A stretch of DNA of 64,000 nt from NCBI RefSeq assembly GCF_026965555.1, contig NZ_CP114040.1, forward strand, positions 4,898,001-4,962,000, given 5' to 3'. A program made the translations under genes and the position numbers. The notes under the pieces were generated by a model, which made no database searches, was not told the DNA's origin, and saw only the letters and a list, made by a program, of their open reading frames with translations. Source of the DNA: Nannocystis punicea (GTDB lineage: Bacteria; Myxococcota_A; Polyangia; Nannocystales; Nannocystaceae). This document shows positions 1 through 8,762 of this stretch, in pieces (position 1 is the stretch's first letter; each line of letters begins with the position of its first letter).

Positions 1-789
1 GCCGCGCAACGCCTCCGAGATCAGGAAGGTGTTGGCGTCCGGGTGGTGCAGGCAGGTCGGGTGGAACTGCATGAACTCGAGGTTGGCGACCGAGGCGCCG
101 ATCCGGTAAGCGGCGGCGATGCCGTCGCCGGTGGCGACCGCGGGGTTGGTCGTATAGCGGTAGACGCGGCCGGCGCCGCCGGTGGCGAGCACGGTGATCG
201 GCGCGACGAAGGCTTCGACGCGGTCGGCCGCGCTGTTGAGGGCGTAGACGCCGAAGCACCCGCGGCTGCCGTCGACCTTCGACCAACTCAGGAGGTCGAT
301 GACGGTGTGGTGCTCGTGGATCGTAATGTTGGGGTGCGCGTGCGCGGCGGCCAGGAGGGCGCGCTCGATCTCGGCGCCGGTGGTGTCGCGGTGATGCACG
401 ACTCGCCGGTGCGAGTGTCCCCCCTCACGCCCGAGCTCGAAGGGGGCGTGCTCGTTGTCGCCGACGCGGTCGAAGCGGACGCCGTAGCGCTCGGCCAGGC
501 GGCGCACGAGCGTGGGCCCGCGCTGGACGGCGTAGGTGACCATGTCGCGGTTGCACAGGCCGGCGCCGACGGTCAGCGTGTCCTCGATGTGCTCCTCGAG
601 CGAGTCGTCACCCGCGAACACGGCCGAGATCCCGCCCTGCGCCCAGCGTGTGTTGCTCGACTCGGCGCGGTGCTTGGTGAGGATCACCACCGGCCCGCGA
701 TCCGCGACCTCGAGGGCGAAGTAGAGGCCCGCGAGCCCGCTGCCGAGCACGAGGTAGCGCGCGTGATGGATCGGCGTGCCGGCAACCAT
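1..789 (-). CDS. nadB: L-aspartate oxidase NadB (C-terminus beyond the window)
   Basis: Flavoprotein that oxidises L-aspartate to iminoaspartate, the first step of de novo NAD synthesis. The 263 residues visible begin at ATG 789 with the FAD-binding segment LVLGSGLAGLYFALEVADRG. They continue through SSNTRWAQGGISAVF, HSHRRVVHHRDTTG and ATGGAGRVYRYTTNP to NLEFMQFHPTCL, all diagnostic of NadB rather than succinate dehydrogenase or fumarate reductase. The family is about 530 residues, so roughly half is present and the rest runs off the left edge. NadA and NadC are not in view. The upstream neighbour is divergent, so this is probably the first gene of its transcript. Confidence 0.95.
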   Translation of the reverse strand, partial: MVAGTPIHHARYLVLGSGLAGLYFALEVADRGPVVILTKHRAESSNTRWAQGGISAVFAGDDSLEEHIEDTLTVGAGLCNRDMVTYAVQRGPTLVRRLAERYGVRFDRVGDNEHAPFELGREGGHSHRRVVHHRDTTGAEIERALLAAAHAHPNITIHEHHTVIDLLSWSKVDGSRGCFGVYALNSAADRVEAFVAPITVLATGGAGRVYRYTTNPAVATGDGIAAAYRIGASVANLEFMQFHPTCLHHPDANTFLISEALRG

Positions 790-878
790 GGTCGTGCGGC
801 GAAAGTAGCAGAGCGGCGGGGCCGGTCGACAAGGGTCCGTGGCGGCGATAGGCTGGGTCGGTGGGAGCGAATCGGCCC

Positions 879-1607
879 ATGTTGCCGCGCGGGCGCCGAG
901 GGGCGAGGTGGGCGGTGCTGGCGGCGAGCCTGGTCGCGCTGCCGGCCGGTGCGGCGGAGCCGACCTACCGCCGCTACACGGACGCGCAGGGGGTGGTCCA
1001 CGTGACTCCCGTTCGCGCTGTCGGCGCGGGCCGGCGCGAGGTCGAGGAGATGCCCGGCAGCGGCGGCGAAGGCGGTGCGCCCAAGACGGCCGCCTCGGAG
1101 GCGGAACCCTCGGCGCCGCGCCGCGATCCCCAGGTCGAGGTCGCCGAGGCGATGGCCGACGAACGCTCGCGCCGCTGGGAGACGCACATCCGCGGGGCGG
1201 CGCGGCTGTATCAGCTGCCCGAGTCGCTGGTGCGCGCGGTGATTCACACTGAGAGCAACTACTATCCCGGCGCGGTCAGCAGCACCGGGGCGATGGGGCT
1301 GATGCAGCTGATGCCGTCGACGGCGCGCTTCCTCGGGGTCCAGCAGCCGTTCGACCCGCGCCAGAGCATCTACGGCGGGGCCAAGTTCCTGCGCCTCCTG
1401 GCCAACCGGTTCGGCGGCGACATGGTGCTGGTGGCGGCCGGCTATTTCTCGGGCGCAGGCGCGGTGCAGAAGTACGGTGGGGTACCGCCCCACGCGGGCG
1501 TGCGGGCGTACGTGAAGGCGATCCTGCGCCGGTTCTACGCCTACGAGCGGCTGCTTCAGGACGGGGCCGGCGGGGCGAGCCCCGCGCGGGCGATCGCCGG
1601 GCCGTGA
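879..1607 (+). CDS. Exported lytic transglycosylase (SLT domain) with DUF4124-like N-terminus
   Basis: Predicted periplasmic muramidase-type lytic transglycosylase that cleaves peptidoglycan. A signal peptide ends at about ALPAGAAEP. A short DUF4124-like stretch follows (YRRYTDAQGVVHVTPV). The SLT domain then covers the C-terminal half: the presumed catalytic Glu lies in HTESNYYPGAVS, followed by GAMGLMQLMPSTA and the AGYFSGAGAVQKYGGVPP region. I chose ATG 879 because GGGAG lies about 12 nt upstream and the signal peptide then starts at the N-terminus. A GTG at 861 would add six residues. It stands alone between divergent nadB and co-directional pgsA, 77 bp upstream of the latter. Confidence 0.9.
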   Translation: MLPRGRRGARWAVLAASLVALPAGAAEPTYRRYTDAQGVVHVTPVRAVGAGRREVEEMPGSGGEGGAPKTAASEAEPSAPRRDPQVEVAEAMADERSRRWETHIRGAARLYQLPESLVRAVIHTESNYYPGAVSSTGAMGLMQLMPSTARFLGVQQPFDPRQSIYGGAKFLRLLANRFGGDMVLVAAGYFSGAGAVQKYGGVPPHAGVRAYVKAILRRFYAYERLLQDGAGGASPARAIAGP

Positions 1608-1684
1608 GTCGCCGCCGATCTCGCCGGCAGGCGCGTCTTGTCTTGGACCTGGCCCGGGCTTCGCGGTAGGCTCCCGCCGCCTCT

Positions 1685-2284
1685 GTGAAGAGATACGAAG
1701 GTTTCCGCCGGGAGATCCTGAATCTCCCCAATATGATCACCATCGGCCGGGTGTTCCTCATTCCGCCGGTGCTCATGTTGATCGACAAGACCGACCCGTG
1801 GCGCTGCGTGCTGGCGTCGCTGTTGTTCACGGTCGCGTCGCTGCTCGACCTCATCGACGGCTGGCTGGCCCGCCGCTCCGGCCTGGTGACGGTGTTCGGC
1901 AAGTTCGTCGACCCGCTCGCCGACAAGATCATGGTGGCGGCGGTGCTCGTCTACCTGGTCATGGACGACCGCGCACCGGCGTGGCTGGTGGTGCTGCTGC
2001 TGACCCGCGAGTTCTACATCAACGGGCTGCGCTCGCTGGCCAGCTCGGAGAACATCATCATCGCGGCGAGCGCCGGCGGGAAGGCGAAGACCGCGTTCCA
2101 GCTGACGGGCATCTCGTTCTTGCTCATGCACTACCGCTACCGGCTGCCGGGCGTCGAGGAGGCGCTCGACTTCCACCGCGTCGGTCTGGTCCTGCTCGGG
2201 CTGTCGGTGTTCGTGTCGATCATCAGCGCGGTCGACTACACGTTCGGCTTCCGCGAGGCGCTGGCGCAGAAGAACGCCGAGTGA
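1685..2284 (+). CDS. pgsA: CDP-diacylglycerol-glycerol-3-phosphate 3-phosphatidyltransferase
   Basis: Inner-membrane enzyme making phosphatidylglycerol phosphate from CDP-diacylglycerol and glycerol 3-phosphate. The CDP-alcohol phosphotransferase motif DG-x2-AR-x8-G-x3-D-x3-D is intact in the segment from DLIDGWLARRSG to FGKFVDPLADK. It is 199 residues with several hydrophobic segments, and the N-terminus LNLPNMITIGRVFLIP is typical of PgsA. The start is GTG 1685. The stop overlaps the GTG of pabB by 4 nt (GTGA), so the two are translationally coupled although functionally unrelated. Confidence 0.93.
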   Translation: MKRYEGFRREILNLPNMITIGRVFLIPPVLMLIDKTDPWRCVLASLLFTVASLLDLIDGWLARRSGLVTVFGKFVDPLADKIMVAAVLVYLVMDDRAPAWLVVLLLTREFYINGLRSLASSENIIIAASAGGKAKTAFQLTGISFLLMHYRYRLPGVEEALDFHRVGLVLLGLSVFVSIISAVDYTFGFREALAQKNAE

Positions 2285-3546
2285 GCCGCGCGCGCCAGAT
2301 CGCGGCGCTGGCCGCGTCGGAGCCGGGCGGGGCGCTGGCGTGGCTCGACGGCGGTGGCGGACGCGGGTTCGTGGCCGTCGAGCCCGACCTCGAGGTGGTA
2401 GCGGACGACCTGTCGGCGCTGCCGGCGATCGAGGCGTTCTGGCGGGCCGAACCAACCTTCGTGTGGATCGGCTGGCTGACCTACGAGGTCGGCACCGCGG
2501 AAATGCTCGGCCGCCCGGCGACCGCGGCGACGCTGCCGGGGCTGGTGCTCCGCCGCTATCGGGCAACGCTCGAGCTCGGAGCGCGCGAGCGGATCCACGG
2601 CGACGCGCGGGCCGGGGCGGAGCTGCTGGCGCGGCTCGCCGGCAGCAGCTGGCCCGAGGGACAGGCGTGGCCGCTCGGTCCGGTCGAGGCGTTGATGGCG
2701 GCCGAGGACTATCGCGCGCGGGTGCGGCGGGCGCAGGACTTCATCGCCGCCGGGGAGACGTACCAGATCAACCTGACGCAGCCGTTCGTGGCCAGGTGGC
2801 TGCCGGAATGGGCGGGTCGGCCGCTGGCGGCCAGGGCGGCGGCCGCGTATGCGGCCGTGCAGGCGGCGACCCCGGCGAGCATGGGGGCGCTGCTGGCGGT
2901 CGAGGCCGGGCGGCCGTGCGGGCGCTGGGTGATCTCCAACTCGCCGGAGACGCTGCTGGCGATCGAGCTGGGTGCCGGAGAGGACGGGGGCGACCTGGCG
3001 CGCTCGTGGCCGATCAAGGGGACGCGTCCGCGTGGCGCAGATCCGGCAGGCGATCGGGCGGCCCGGGAAGAGCTGACGCAGAGCACGAAAGATCTGGCCG
3101 AACATGTGATGATCGTTGATCTTGTTCGCAACGATCTCGGCCGGATCGCGCACCCCGGCTCGGTCCGTGCGCCGGCCCGCCCGGAACTGGTGACGCTGCC
3201 GACGGTGCACCACCTGGTGTCGGAGGTCCGCTGCACGCTGCGTCGCGGATGGACGCTGCCGGAGGTGGTGGCGGCGGTGTTTCCCGGCGGGAGCGTGACC
3301 GGGGCGCCGAAGCGACGCACGGCCGAACACATCGAGCGGCTCGAGCAACGGGCGCGCGGGATCTACTGCGGGGCGATCGTGGCGCTGACGCCCGATGGGC
3401 TGCGCTGCAGCATCCCGATCCGCACGGGGATCGCCGACACGGCGGGGCTGTGGCTGCAGAGCGGCGGGGGGATCGTGATCGACTCGGATCCCGAGGCCGA
3501 ACGCCACGAGTGCTGGGCGAAGGTGCGCGCGTTCGAACGGGGCTGA
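2281..3546 (+). CDS. pabB: Aminodeoxychorismate synthase component I
   Basis: Converts chorismate plus ammonia to 4-amino-4-deoxychorismate in folate synthesis, normally with glutaminase PabA, which is not in the window. About 421 residues starting at GTG 2281 inside the pgsA stop. The chorismate-binding domain shows YQINLTQPF, SNSPETLL, WPIKGTRPRG, HVMIVDLVRNDLG, TVHHLVSEV and FPGGSVTGAPKRR. The PIKG motif favours PabB over anthranilate synthase TrpE. The reading frame stays open upstream to about 1798, but that part overlaps pgsA and has no family similarity, so it was excluded. Confidence 0.9.
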   Translation: MSRARQIAALAASEPGGALAWLDGGGGRGFVAVEPDLEVVADDLSALPAIEAFWRAEPTFVWIGWLTYEVGTAEMLGRPATAATLPGLVLRRYRATLELGARERIHGDARAGAELLARLAGSSWPEGQAWPLGPVEALMAAEDYRARVRRAQDFIAAGETYQINLTQPFVARWLPEWAGRPLAARAAAAYAAVQAATPASMGALLAVEAGRPCGRWVISNSPETLLAIELGAGEDGGDLARSWPIKGTRPRGADPAGDRAAREELTQSTKDLAEHVMIVDLVRNDLGRIAHPGSVRAPARPELVTLPTVHHLVSEVRCTLRRGWTLPEVVAAVFPGGSVTGAPKRRTAEHIERLEQRARGIYCGAIVALTPDGLRCSIPIRTGIADTAGLWLQSGGGIVIDSDPEAERHECWAKVRAFERG

Positions 3547-3807
3547 GAGGCCACGTTTTCGAGCCCCGGCCGCGCAACTACGCGTGGAAGGTCATGGCGG
3601 CGCTTCCCGGGCTCGGTCTTCACTGCGCGAGAGTCTCGCGTGCCGTTCGTGCGACTCCTGGGCACGAGCGAGGAGCCGAAAGCACCGGGTCTTCGGTGCC
3701 CGGCAGTCTCGGGTCTGCCGGTGAGACTCCCGCATCTGGTTTGCGGGGCGGCGCGAGCAAGGCGTCAGGCGACATCCAGGTCGAGCGGGCTCGGGGCCCG
3801 ATCAGGC
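3547..3807. other. Convergent intergenic region, no gene seen
   Basis: About 260 bp between the converging pabB and lspA stops. It is slightly less GC-biased than the flanking genes and holds several short imperfect inverted repeats around CACTGCGCGAGAGTCTCGCG (about 3620-3640). No ORF with family similarity and no clear U-tract terminator was seen. Confidence 0.4.
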
Positions 3808-4398
3808 TCAGGCTGCGGCCTTGGTCTCGGGAGGATTCTCTTTTGTTTCAGGCGGTTGCGCGTGAAACATCAAGTAGGGGATCAGCAGGAGGACGCCGAC
3901 GACGAGGGCGATGTCGGCGACGTTGAAGTTGGGCCAGCACAGACCGCGGGGGTTCCAGGGGGCGCACACGCGGATGAAGTCGACCACACCGTGGCTGAGG
4001 TTGCCGAAGGGGTCGGCGTCCTGGCGCAGCAGGCGGTCGTGCATGTTGCCGAGGGCGCCGCCGATGATGCTGCCGATGGCGAAGAAGCCGTAGAGGCGGT
4101 CGGTCGGCAGCTTGCGGACGAGGGCGGCCATGTAGACCACCGTCACCAGGGTGACGAGGATGAAGAGGGGCCGCGAGAAGTCCTGGCCGCGCAGGAAGCC
4201 GAAGGCGGACCCGGTGTTGAAGCTGTAGGACCAGTGGAACCAGTTGCCGATCGCGGCGATCGCCTTGTTCGGCGGCCGGAGGTTGTCCCAGGCCCAGCTC
4301 TTGGTCACGAGGTCGAGGATCAGAAACACCGCGGCTGCGGACGCGGTGACGAGGATCGGCCGGAGCCGGGCAGACTTCGAAGCTGGCGTGTCGCTCAT
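3808..4398 (-). CDS. lspA: Lipoprotein signal peptidase (signal peptidase II), copy 1
   Basis: Integral membrane aspartyl peptidase that removes the signal peptide from prolipoproteins after lipidation. 196 residues. An N-terminal membrane segment is followed by FNTGSAFGFLRG, the motif GGALGNMHDRLLR, and the catalytic-Asp blocks HGVVDFI and NFNVADIALVVGVLLL. Both catalytic aspartates (in VVDF and NVAD) are present. It has an Ala/Lys/Glu-rich cytoplasmic tail. It lies 143 bp downstream of a second lspA on the same strand. Several lipoproteins in this window are potential substrates. Confidence 0.93.
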   Translation of the reverse strand: MSDTPASKSARLRPILVTASAAAVFLILDLVTKSWAWDNLRPPNKAIAAIGNWFHWSYSFNTGSAFGFLRGQDFSRPLFILVTLVTVVYMAALVRKLPTDRLYGFFAIGSIIGGALGNMHDRLLRQDADPFGNLSHGVVDFIRVCAPWNPRGLCWPNFNVADIALVVGVLLLIPYLMFHAQPPETKENPPETKAAA

Positions 4399-4541
4399 GT
4401 AGGGCCGCTAAACCCGGCCAGTGTACCCGAGGCACCCGGGCGAGCAAGCGCAGCCGCCGCTGCCGCCGGAAGCCCCGGGGAGGTCGCCAGGGGCAGTCTG
4501 GGGCAGCTTGCGAGGTCGCAGCGCAGCCGCGGGTGACGCGC

Positions 4542-5078
4542 TCACGAAGCGGCGCGGCCGTCGGCGGCAGCTTCGGTGCGCGGAAGCACGAGCAAGAACA
4601 ACAACACGCCGGCGACCAGGACGGCGTCGGCGATGTTGAAGGCCGGCCAGGTCTTGCCGCCCCAGAGGTAGACGACGATGAAGTCGACCACGCAGTAGTC
4701 GCCGGCATAGACCCGGACCAGTCGGTCGTGCAGGTTGCCGAGGGCGCCGCCGGCGATGAGACCGATGGCGACGAAGGCGGCGCGGCTGGTGGTCGGCAAG
4801 GTCCGCGCGAGGTGCACGAGGTAGCCGACCGCGGCCAGGGTGATGACGATGAAGAAGTAGCGCGCCCAGTCGACGTCGTTGAGGAATCCGAAGGCCGAGC
4901 CGGGATTGCAGGCGAAGTCGAAGTGCAGCAGCTTGTCGCTGACCTTCCAGGCCGCCTGGTCGCGCAGGTTGTTCCAGACCCACGCCTTGCTCCAAAGGTC
5001 GAGGCCGAGGCTGAGAGCAGCGATCACCGCAGCGAGGGCGATCCGCGGTCCGCGTGTGGGTTCGGGTGGGGCGGCCAT
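4542..5078 (-). CDS. lspA: Lipoprotein signal peptidase (signal peptidase II), copy 2
   Basis: Second full-length LspA of 178 residues, divergent from copy 1 but with all signatures: SKAWVWNNL near the N-terminus, ACNPGSAFGFLND, GGALGNLHDRLVR, CVVDFIVVY and AFNIADAVLVAGVLLF. Both catalytic aspartates are conserved, so it should be active. The ATG at 5078 is the first good start. Tandem lspA genes are unusual. In Myxococcus xanthus several LspA paralogs are known and some are linked to resistance to the LspA inhibitor TA/myxovirescin, but no antibiotic cluster is visible here. Confidence 0.92.
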   Translation of the reverse strand: MAAPPEPTRGPRIALAAVIAALSLGLDLWSKAWVWNNLRDQAAWKVSDKLLHFDFACNPGSAFGFLNDVDWARYFFIVITLAAVGYLVHLARTLPTTSRAAFVAIGLIAGGALGNLHDRLVRVYAGDYCVVDFIVVYLWGGKTWPAFNIADAVLVAGVLLFLLVLPRTEAAADGRAAS

Positions 5079-5304
5079 GGCGGGCGCGGAGCATACCAGG
5101 GTCGCGCCCGCCGTGAACCCGTTGGCGCGACGAGAACCGTGCTGTAGATCGACGATCGGGCTCGCCGGGGACGGCGCAGCGGTACGGCGCGGAGAGATCC
5201 GCGGGGCTCGCCGAGGTCGACGCGAGGGCGAAGGGGACGGCGATCGGGCGGGGTGCTCGAAGTCCGACGAGCGGACTCAGCCGGGCGCGTCCGCTGGCGG
5301 AGCT

Positions 5305-6201
5305 TCAGGAGCGCTGGAGCAGGTCGAACAGGGCCGGTCGGCGGCGGCGCGGCCAGGTCGACCGCGGATGGGCGAGGGCTCGCCGGCCACGAGAGACGCG
5401 CTGATCCATGGCCTGGCGCGTCATGCCGTCGAGGGCGACGGGACGTTCGGCCTGCAGCTCGGTGAGCTCGCGCCGTTCCTCGCCGAGCAGGGCGGCGAGA
5501 GCGTTCTCCAGGAGGACCGCTTCCGGCAAGCGGAGCTCGCGGAGGGCCGCGCGGAGGCGGGCACGCATGCGCAGCTCCTCACGGGTGTCCTCGCCGGTGT
5601 CGCGCAGCTCCTCGGCGCGTGTCTGGGCGTCGCGGGCGAGCGAGACCGAGGCGGCCGCGAGCAGGACGGTCAGCGGGCGGACCTCGGGGTCGGCGAGCTC
5701 GGGGCGGTGCAGCAGCGTGGCGACCTCGGCGTAGGCGATGGCGTCGACGTCCGACTCCTCACCGCCGACGACCTCGAACTCCTCGCCGCGGAAGGCAGTG
5801 ACGAACAGACGCAGGCGGATGGCCTCGAACACCAGGAGCTCCGCCAGAGCGGCCTGGAGGGCGCCGCGCCGGTCGTCGTCGCCGCCGCGGGCGAAGTCGA
5901 CGAGCATGTGCTGCAGCGGCGGATTGCCGGCGCCGTTCGCGGCAAGCCGCGCCCAAGGCTCCAGCTCTTCCGGGATCTCGAGGAAGAGGGCGTCTCGCAG
6001 GCCCTGGTGGAAGTTCTGGAGCGCCGGGAAACGCGGGTCGCGAACGGCAGTCAGAAGCGAGAGGCCCTGGCGGCGCGCGCGCAGGGCCTCGTCGGCGAGG
6101 ACGTCGAGCTCGGACTGGAGCTCGACCACATCAAGGGGGGCGGCGACGCCGCCACCGGCCGGGAGAGGAAGGAGGTGGGTGACGGCGGCGGCGACGTTCA
6201 T
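5305..6201 (-). CDS. Conserved hypothetical, Leu/Ala/Glu-rich soluble protein
   Basis: 298 residues with no family I recognise. It is strongly helical in composition, with long Leu/Ala/Glu/Arg-rich runs such as EELRMRARLRAALRELRLPE and no signal peptide or membrane span. The C-terminus is Arg-rich and probably disordered. The start is ATG 6201. It is separated by 42 bp from the SDR gene upstream on the same strand, so the two may be co-transcribed with the exported protein gene before them. A cytoplasmic helical scaffold is a guess only. Confidence 0.6.
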   Translation of the reverse strand: MNVAAAVTHLLPLPAGGGVAAPLDVVELQSELDVLADEALRARRQGLSLLTAVRDPRFPALQNFHQGLRDALFLEIPEELEPWARLAANGAGNPPLQHMLVDFARGGDDDRRGALQAALAELLVFEAIRLRLFVTAFRGEEFEVVGGEESDVDAIAYAEVATLLHRPELADPEVRPLTVLLAAASVSLARDAQTRAEELRDTGEDTREELRMRARLRAALRELRLPEAVLLENALAALLGEERRELTELQAERPVALDGMTRQAMDQRVSRGRRALAHPRSTWPRRRRPALFDLLQRS

Positions 6202-6243
6202 GGCGTGCTCAGGGGTTTAACCACCCGCCCGGGGCACGCAAGA

Positions 6244-7116
6244 TCAGGGGCTCTCCGGGGTGTGAGAGGGATGCAGGAGCGACACTCGCAGGAGCGTCTT
6301 CAGGCGCGCGTTGCCGACCTGCTTGCCGATCGCGGCCGGGCCGGGCGGCCGCTCCCACCGCGGGGGGGGGCGACCGGCGAGGGCGGCGAGGCGCGCGAAG
6401 ATCTCGCGGCGCGGGGTGTGATCGTCATCGACGACGTTGACGACGCTGCGCTGATCCGGCGGGAGGCTCAACGCGGCGAGCACGGCCTGCACGGCGTCGT
6501 CGCGGTGGATCAGGTTGGTCGGCTGCATGCCGTCGCCGGGCAGGACGGCGTCGTCGGCGGCGCCGCGATAGAGGCGGAACAGCTCGCGGCCTGGGCCGTA
6601 GAGGCCGCCGAGACGGAGGATCGTCCACGGCACGTCATGGCGAGCGCAGGCGTCTCGCACCAGCTCCTCGGCCTCGCGCTGGACGCGACCTCGCGGCTCG
6701 TCGGGCCACTCGGCGCAGTCGTCGTCGAGCCAGGCGTCGCGGTCGGGCAGGGCCGAGGTCGAGGAGGTGTAGACGAGGCGCGCGAGCGGGAGGGTCGCCG
6801 CGGCCGCGAGAAGTCGCCGGGTGCCCTCGATGTAGAGGTCGCGGCGGTCCTGCTGCTTGCCGGGGGCGTAGCAGACGACCAGCGCGCGCGCGCCGGCGAG
6901 GGCCGCGGCGATCTCGAGCGGAGCGCGCGCGACGACATCGAGCGCGCGGAGCTCGATGCCCGCGGGGACATGTCCGTTGGGCCATGTCCCCGAGCGCGTG
7001 GTCGCGAGGACAGGTGAGTCGCCGGCGCCGGCGAGCGCGGCCGCCACCGGGGCGCCGAGGAAGCCGGCGCCGACGACGGCGATCGAGGTGGGCAGAGGGG
7101 ACGCGCCGGCGGGCAC
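6244..7116 (-). CDS. Atypical SDR / NAD(P)-binding epimerase-like protein
   Basis: 290-residue Rossmann protein of the extended or atypical SDR type. The nucleotide-binding GAGFLG is at residues 15-20, followed by a central VYTSSTSALPD strand-loop and ILRLGGLYGPGRELFR near the C-terminal domain. Where a catalytic YxxxK is expected there is GRVQREAEELV, so a normal SDR reductase mechanism is doubtful. It resembles YeeZ-type proteins. The start is GTG 7116, two bases after the stop of the upstream gene, implying coupling. Residues TRSGTWPNGHVPAG are encoded by a copy of the CATGTCC motif (6967-6990), which looks inserted in a loop. Confidence 0.75.
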   Translation of the reverse strand: MPAGASPLPTSIAVVGAGFLGAPVAAALAGAGDSPVLATTRSGTWPNGHVPAGIELRALDVVARAPLEIAAALAGARALVVCYAPGKQQDRRDLYIEGTRRLLAAAATLPLARLVYTSSTSALPDRDAWLDDDCAEWPDEPRGRVQREAEELVRDACARHDVPWTILRLGGLYGPGRELFRLYRGAADDAVLPGDGMQPTNLIHRDDAVQAVLAALSLPPDQRSVVNVVDDDHTPRREIFARLAALAGRPPPRWERPPGPAAIGKQVGNARLKTLLRVSLLHPSHTPESP

Positions 7117-7118
7117 GC

Positions 7119-7868
7119 TCAGAACGAGACGCCGCCGCCGAACAGGAGGTCGAGGCGGGCGACGAAGAAGGTCGGGCAGTACACGCCGGGGCCGCCGCAG
7201 CCGTAGTAGCGGTTACCGGGCCCGAGGCTCATGTCGAAGTGGGGGAACTGCAGCCAGACGATCCAGCGGTCGTCGAGCATGAGCTTCAGCGCCATGCCGA
7301 ACTGCAGGTTGGCGGCGTGGTACGGGTACCGGTAGTAGTACCCGCCGTCGAAGTAGTTCCACGACATGAACTGGTAGCCGAGGGAGACGTTCGGCGAGAG
7401 GTAGAGGCCGAGGTCTCGCTTCAGCTGGATGTCGTAGGTGAACTTCGGGGCGATCACGAAGCCGAAGCGGCGGTAGCCGAACTCCTCGTTCAGGAGGACG
7501 CCGAGCGCGGGACCCGAGGCGTTGCCGCTGAAGTGGCCGCTGAACTCCTGGGTCAGCTTGAAGGAGCCGTAGCCGCCGAAGCCGGCGCAGGGGAAGCCCG
7601 GAGCGCCGCACCCGTAGTATCCGGGCGAGCCGGGGCCGTAGTAGTACGACGAGCCGCCGATGCCCCACGAAGGGCCGACACCGAACAGGAACTGCATCGG
7701 CCGGGTGCCTGGCCGGAGCACACGCGGGACGGCTGCTTCAGCGTCCGTGGGAGCGACCGTGCTGCCGAGGAGGGCGGCGCCGAGGACCGCGGCGGCGAGG
7801 CCGAGGCGACGTCGGCGACGACCAGTAGTGACAGGCAGGGGACGGTCCGAGGTGGTAGCCTGGGTCAT
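7119..7868 (-). CDS. Secreted or outer-membrane, Gly/Tyr-rich hypothetical protein
   Basis: 249 residues. After MTQATTSDRPLPV comes an Arg-rich n-region and a hydrophobic core LGLAAAVLGAALLG, with probable cleavage near AEAAVP. The mature part is rich in Gly, Tyr, Phe and Pro, with alternating aromatic strands (FGYRRFGFVIAPKFTYDIQL, SLGYQFMSWNYF) and a terminal Phe. This pattern fits a small outer-membrane beta-barrel. Cysteines occur in CGAPGFPC and CGGPGVYC. I chose ATG 7868 because AGGAG lies six bases upstream; an upstream start at 7898 would add ten residues. It is likely the first gene of a transcript with the SDR gene. Confidence 0.7.
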   Translation of the reverse strand: MTQATTSDRPLPVTTGRRRRRLGLAAAVLGAALLGSTVAPTDAEAAVPRVLRPGTRPMQFLFGVGPSWGIGGSSYYYGPGSPGYYGCGAPGFPCAGFGGYGSFKLTQEFSGHFSGNASGPALGVLLNEEFGYRRFGFVIAPKFTYDIQLKRDLGLYLSPNVSLGYQFMSWNYFDGGYYYRYPYHAANLQFGMALKLMLDDRWIVWLQFPHFDMSLGPGNRYYGCGGPGVYCPTFFVARLDLLFGGGVSF

Positions 7869-8068
7869 GGGGACTCCTGCGAGCGAGGGATGAGGCACGC
7901 ACCGTAGACCGGGGCGCGTGCGCCGATTCTAACGCCTGTTGCGGCAGTCGAGGAAGTTCGGGGTTGCACGGAGAGGCTCCGGGGGTGAGGGCACCCAGGA
8001 CACTGCCGACGACGCGAGTGTGATCTACGCTGCGGTTGGTGCCAGTGGAACGGGGCGACGAAGTGGCG

Positions 8069-8761
8069 ATGACGATTCGGGCGCAGACGCGCACCGCTCG
8101 CCACCAGCGGGTCGCTGCGGCGGTCGAGTCACGTCGGCTCGAGCGCCGCAGGCGAGCGAAGATCCTGGCGATCTGGGCGGTGGTCTCGACGATCGCCGTG
8201 ATCGTCACCGCCCTCATCCGCGGCGTGTTTGACCCGCTCGAACTGGTGTTTTTCGCGAGCACGCTGGGGACGATCGCGTTCGCGTCGTTCTCGGGGGTGC
8301 TGGCTCGCCCGGGCTGGCTCATCGAGCGGCAAGCGCTGGCAGGGGCGGACGCGGCGCTGGCCCTCGACCACCTGCCGCCACGCGTGGCCGAGCTGGCCCG
8401 AGAGACACGCGCGCTGCGCCTTGCGGTCGAGGCAGCCGACCCGGCGGACGTGGCCATCGACGCCTGGGTGTGGAGCTGGATCCGCAGCGTCCGCGAGCTC
8501 GGCGCCGACGAGCGCGAGCTGGTCGCGCACGTCGGGATCTCGACCCGCGACATCGAGGCGGTGCTGCTCGGCGAGGCGCTGGAGGCTGTCCCCGCGGACA
8601 GGTCCGCCTTGCCGGCCAGGCGGGCGGAGGCTCGCGATCCGCAGCTGGCGCCGGTCGAGCTGGCGGCGCTGACGCGCCGGGTCGAGCTGCTGGCCGAGCA
8701 CTTCGAGGCGTTCGAGGTGGCGCTGCTGCGCTACCGGCCGGGGATGTACCGCGGGTCGTGA
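8069..8761 (+). CDS. Hypothetical membrane protein with helical cytoplasmic tail
   Basis: About 230 residues. An Arg-rich N-terminus is followed by two hydrophobic segments (ILAIWAVVSTIAVIVTALI and LVFFASTLGTIAFASFSGVL), then about 150 residues of predominantly helical Ala/Leu/Glu/Arg sequence. No catalytic motif is recognised. The start is uncertain: ATG 8069 is preferred, but in-frame TTG 8036 and GTG 8039 or 8045 exist. It is divergent from the exported protein gene and ends 40 bp from a convergent SDR gene, the gap being filled by CATGTCC palindromes. Confidence 0.6.
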   Translation: MTIRAQTRTARHQRVAAAVESRRLERRRRAKILAIWAVVSTIAVIVTALIRGVFDPLELVFFASTLGTIAFASFSGVLARPGWLIERQALAGADAALALDHLPPRVAELARETRALRLAVEAADPADVAIDAWVWSWIRSVRELGADERELVAHVGISTRDIEAVLLGEALEAVPADRSALPARRAEARDPQLAPVELAALTRRVELLAEHFEAFEVALLRYRPGMYRGS

Positions 8762-8762
8762 A

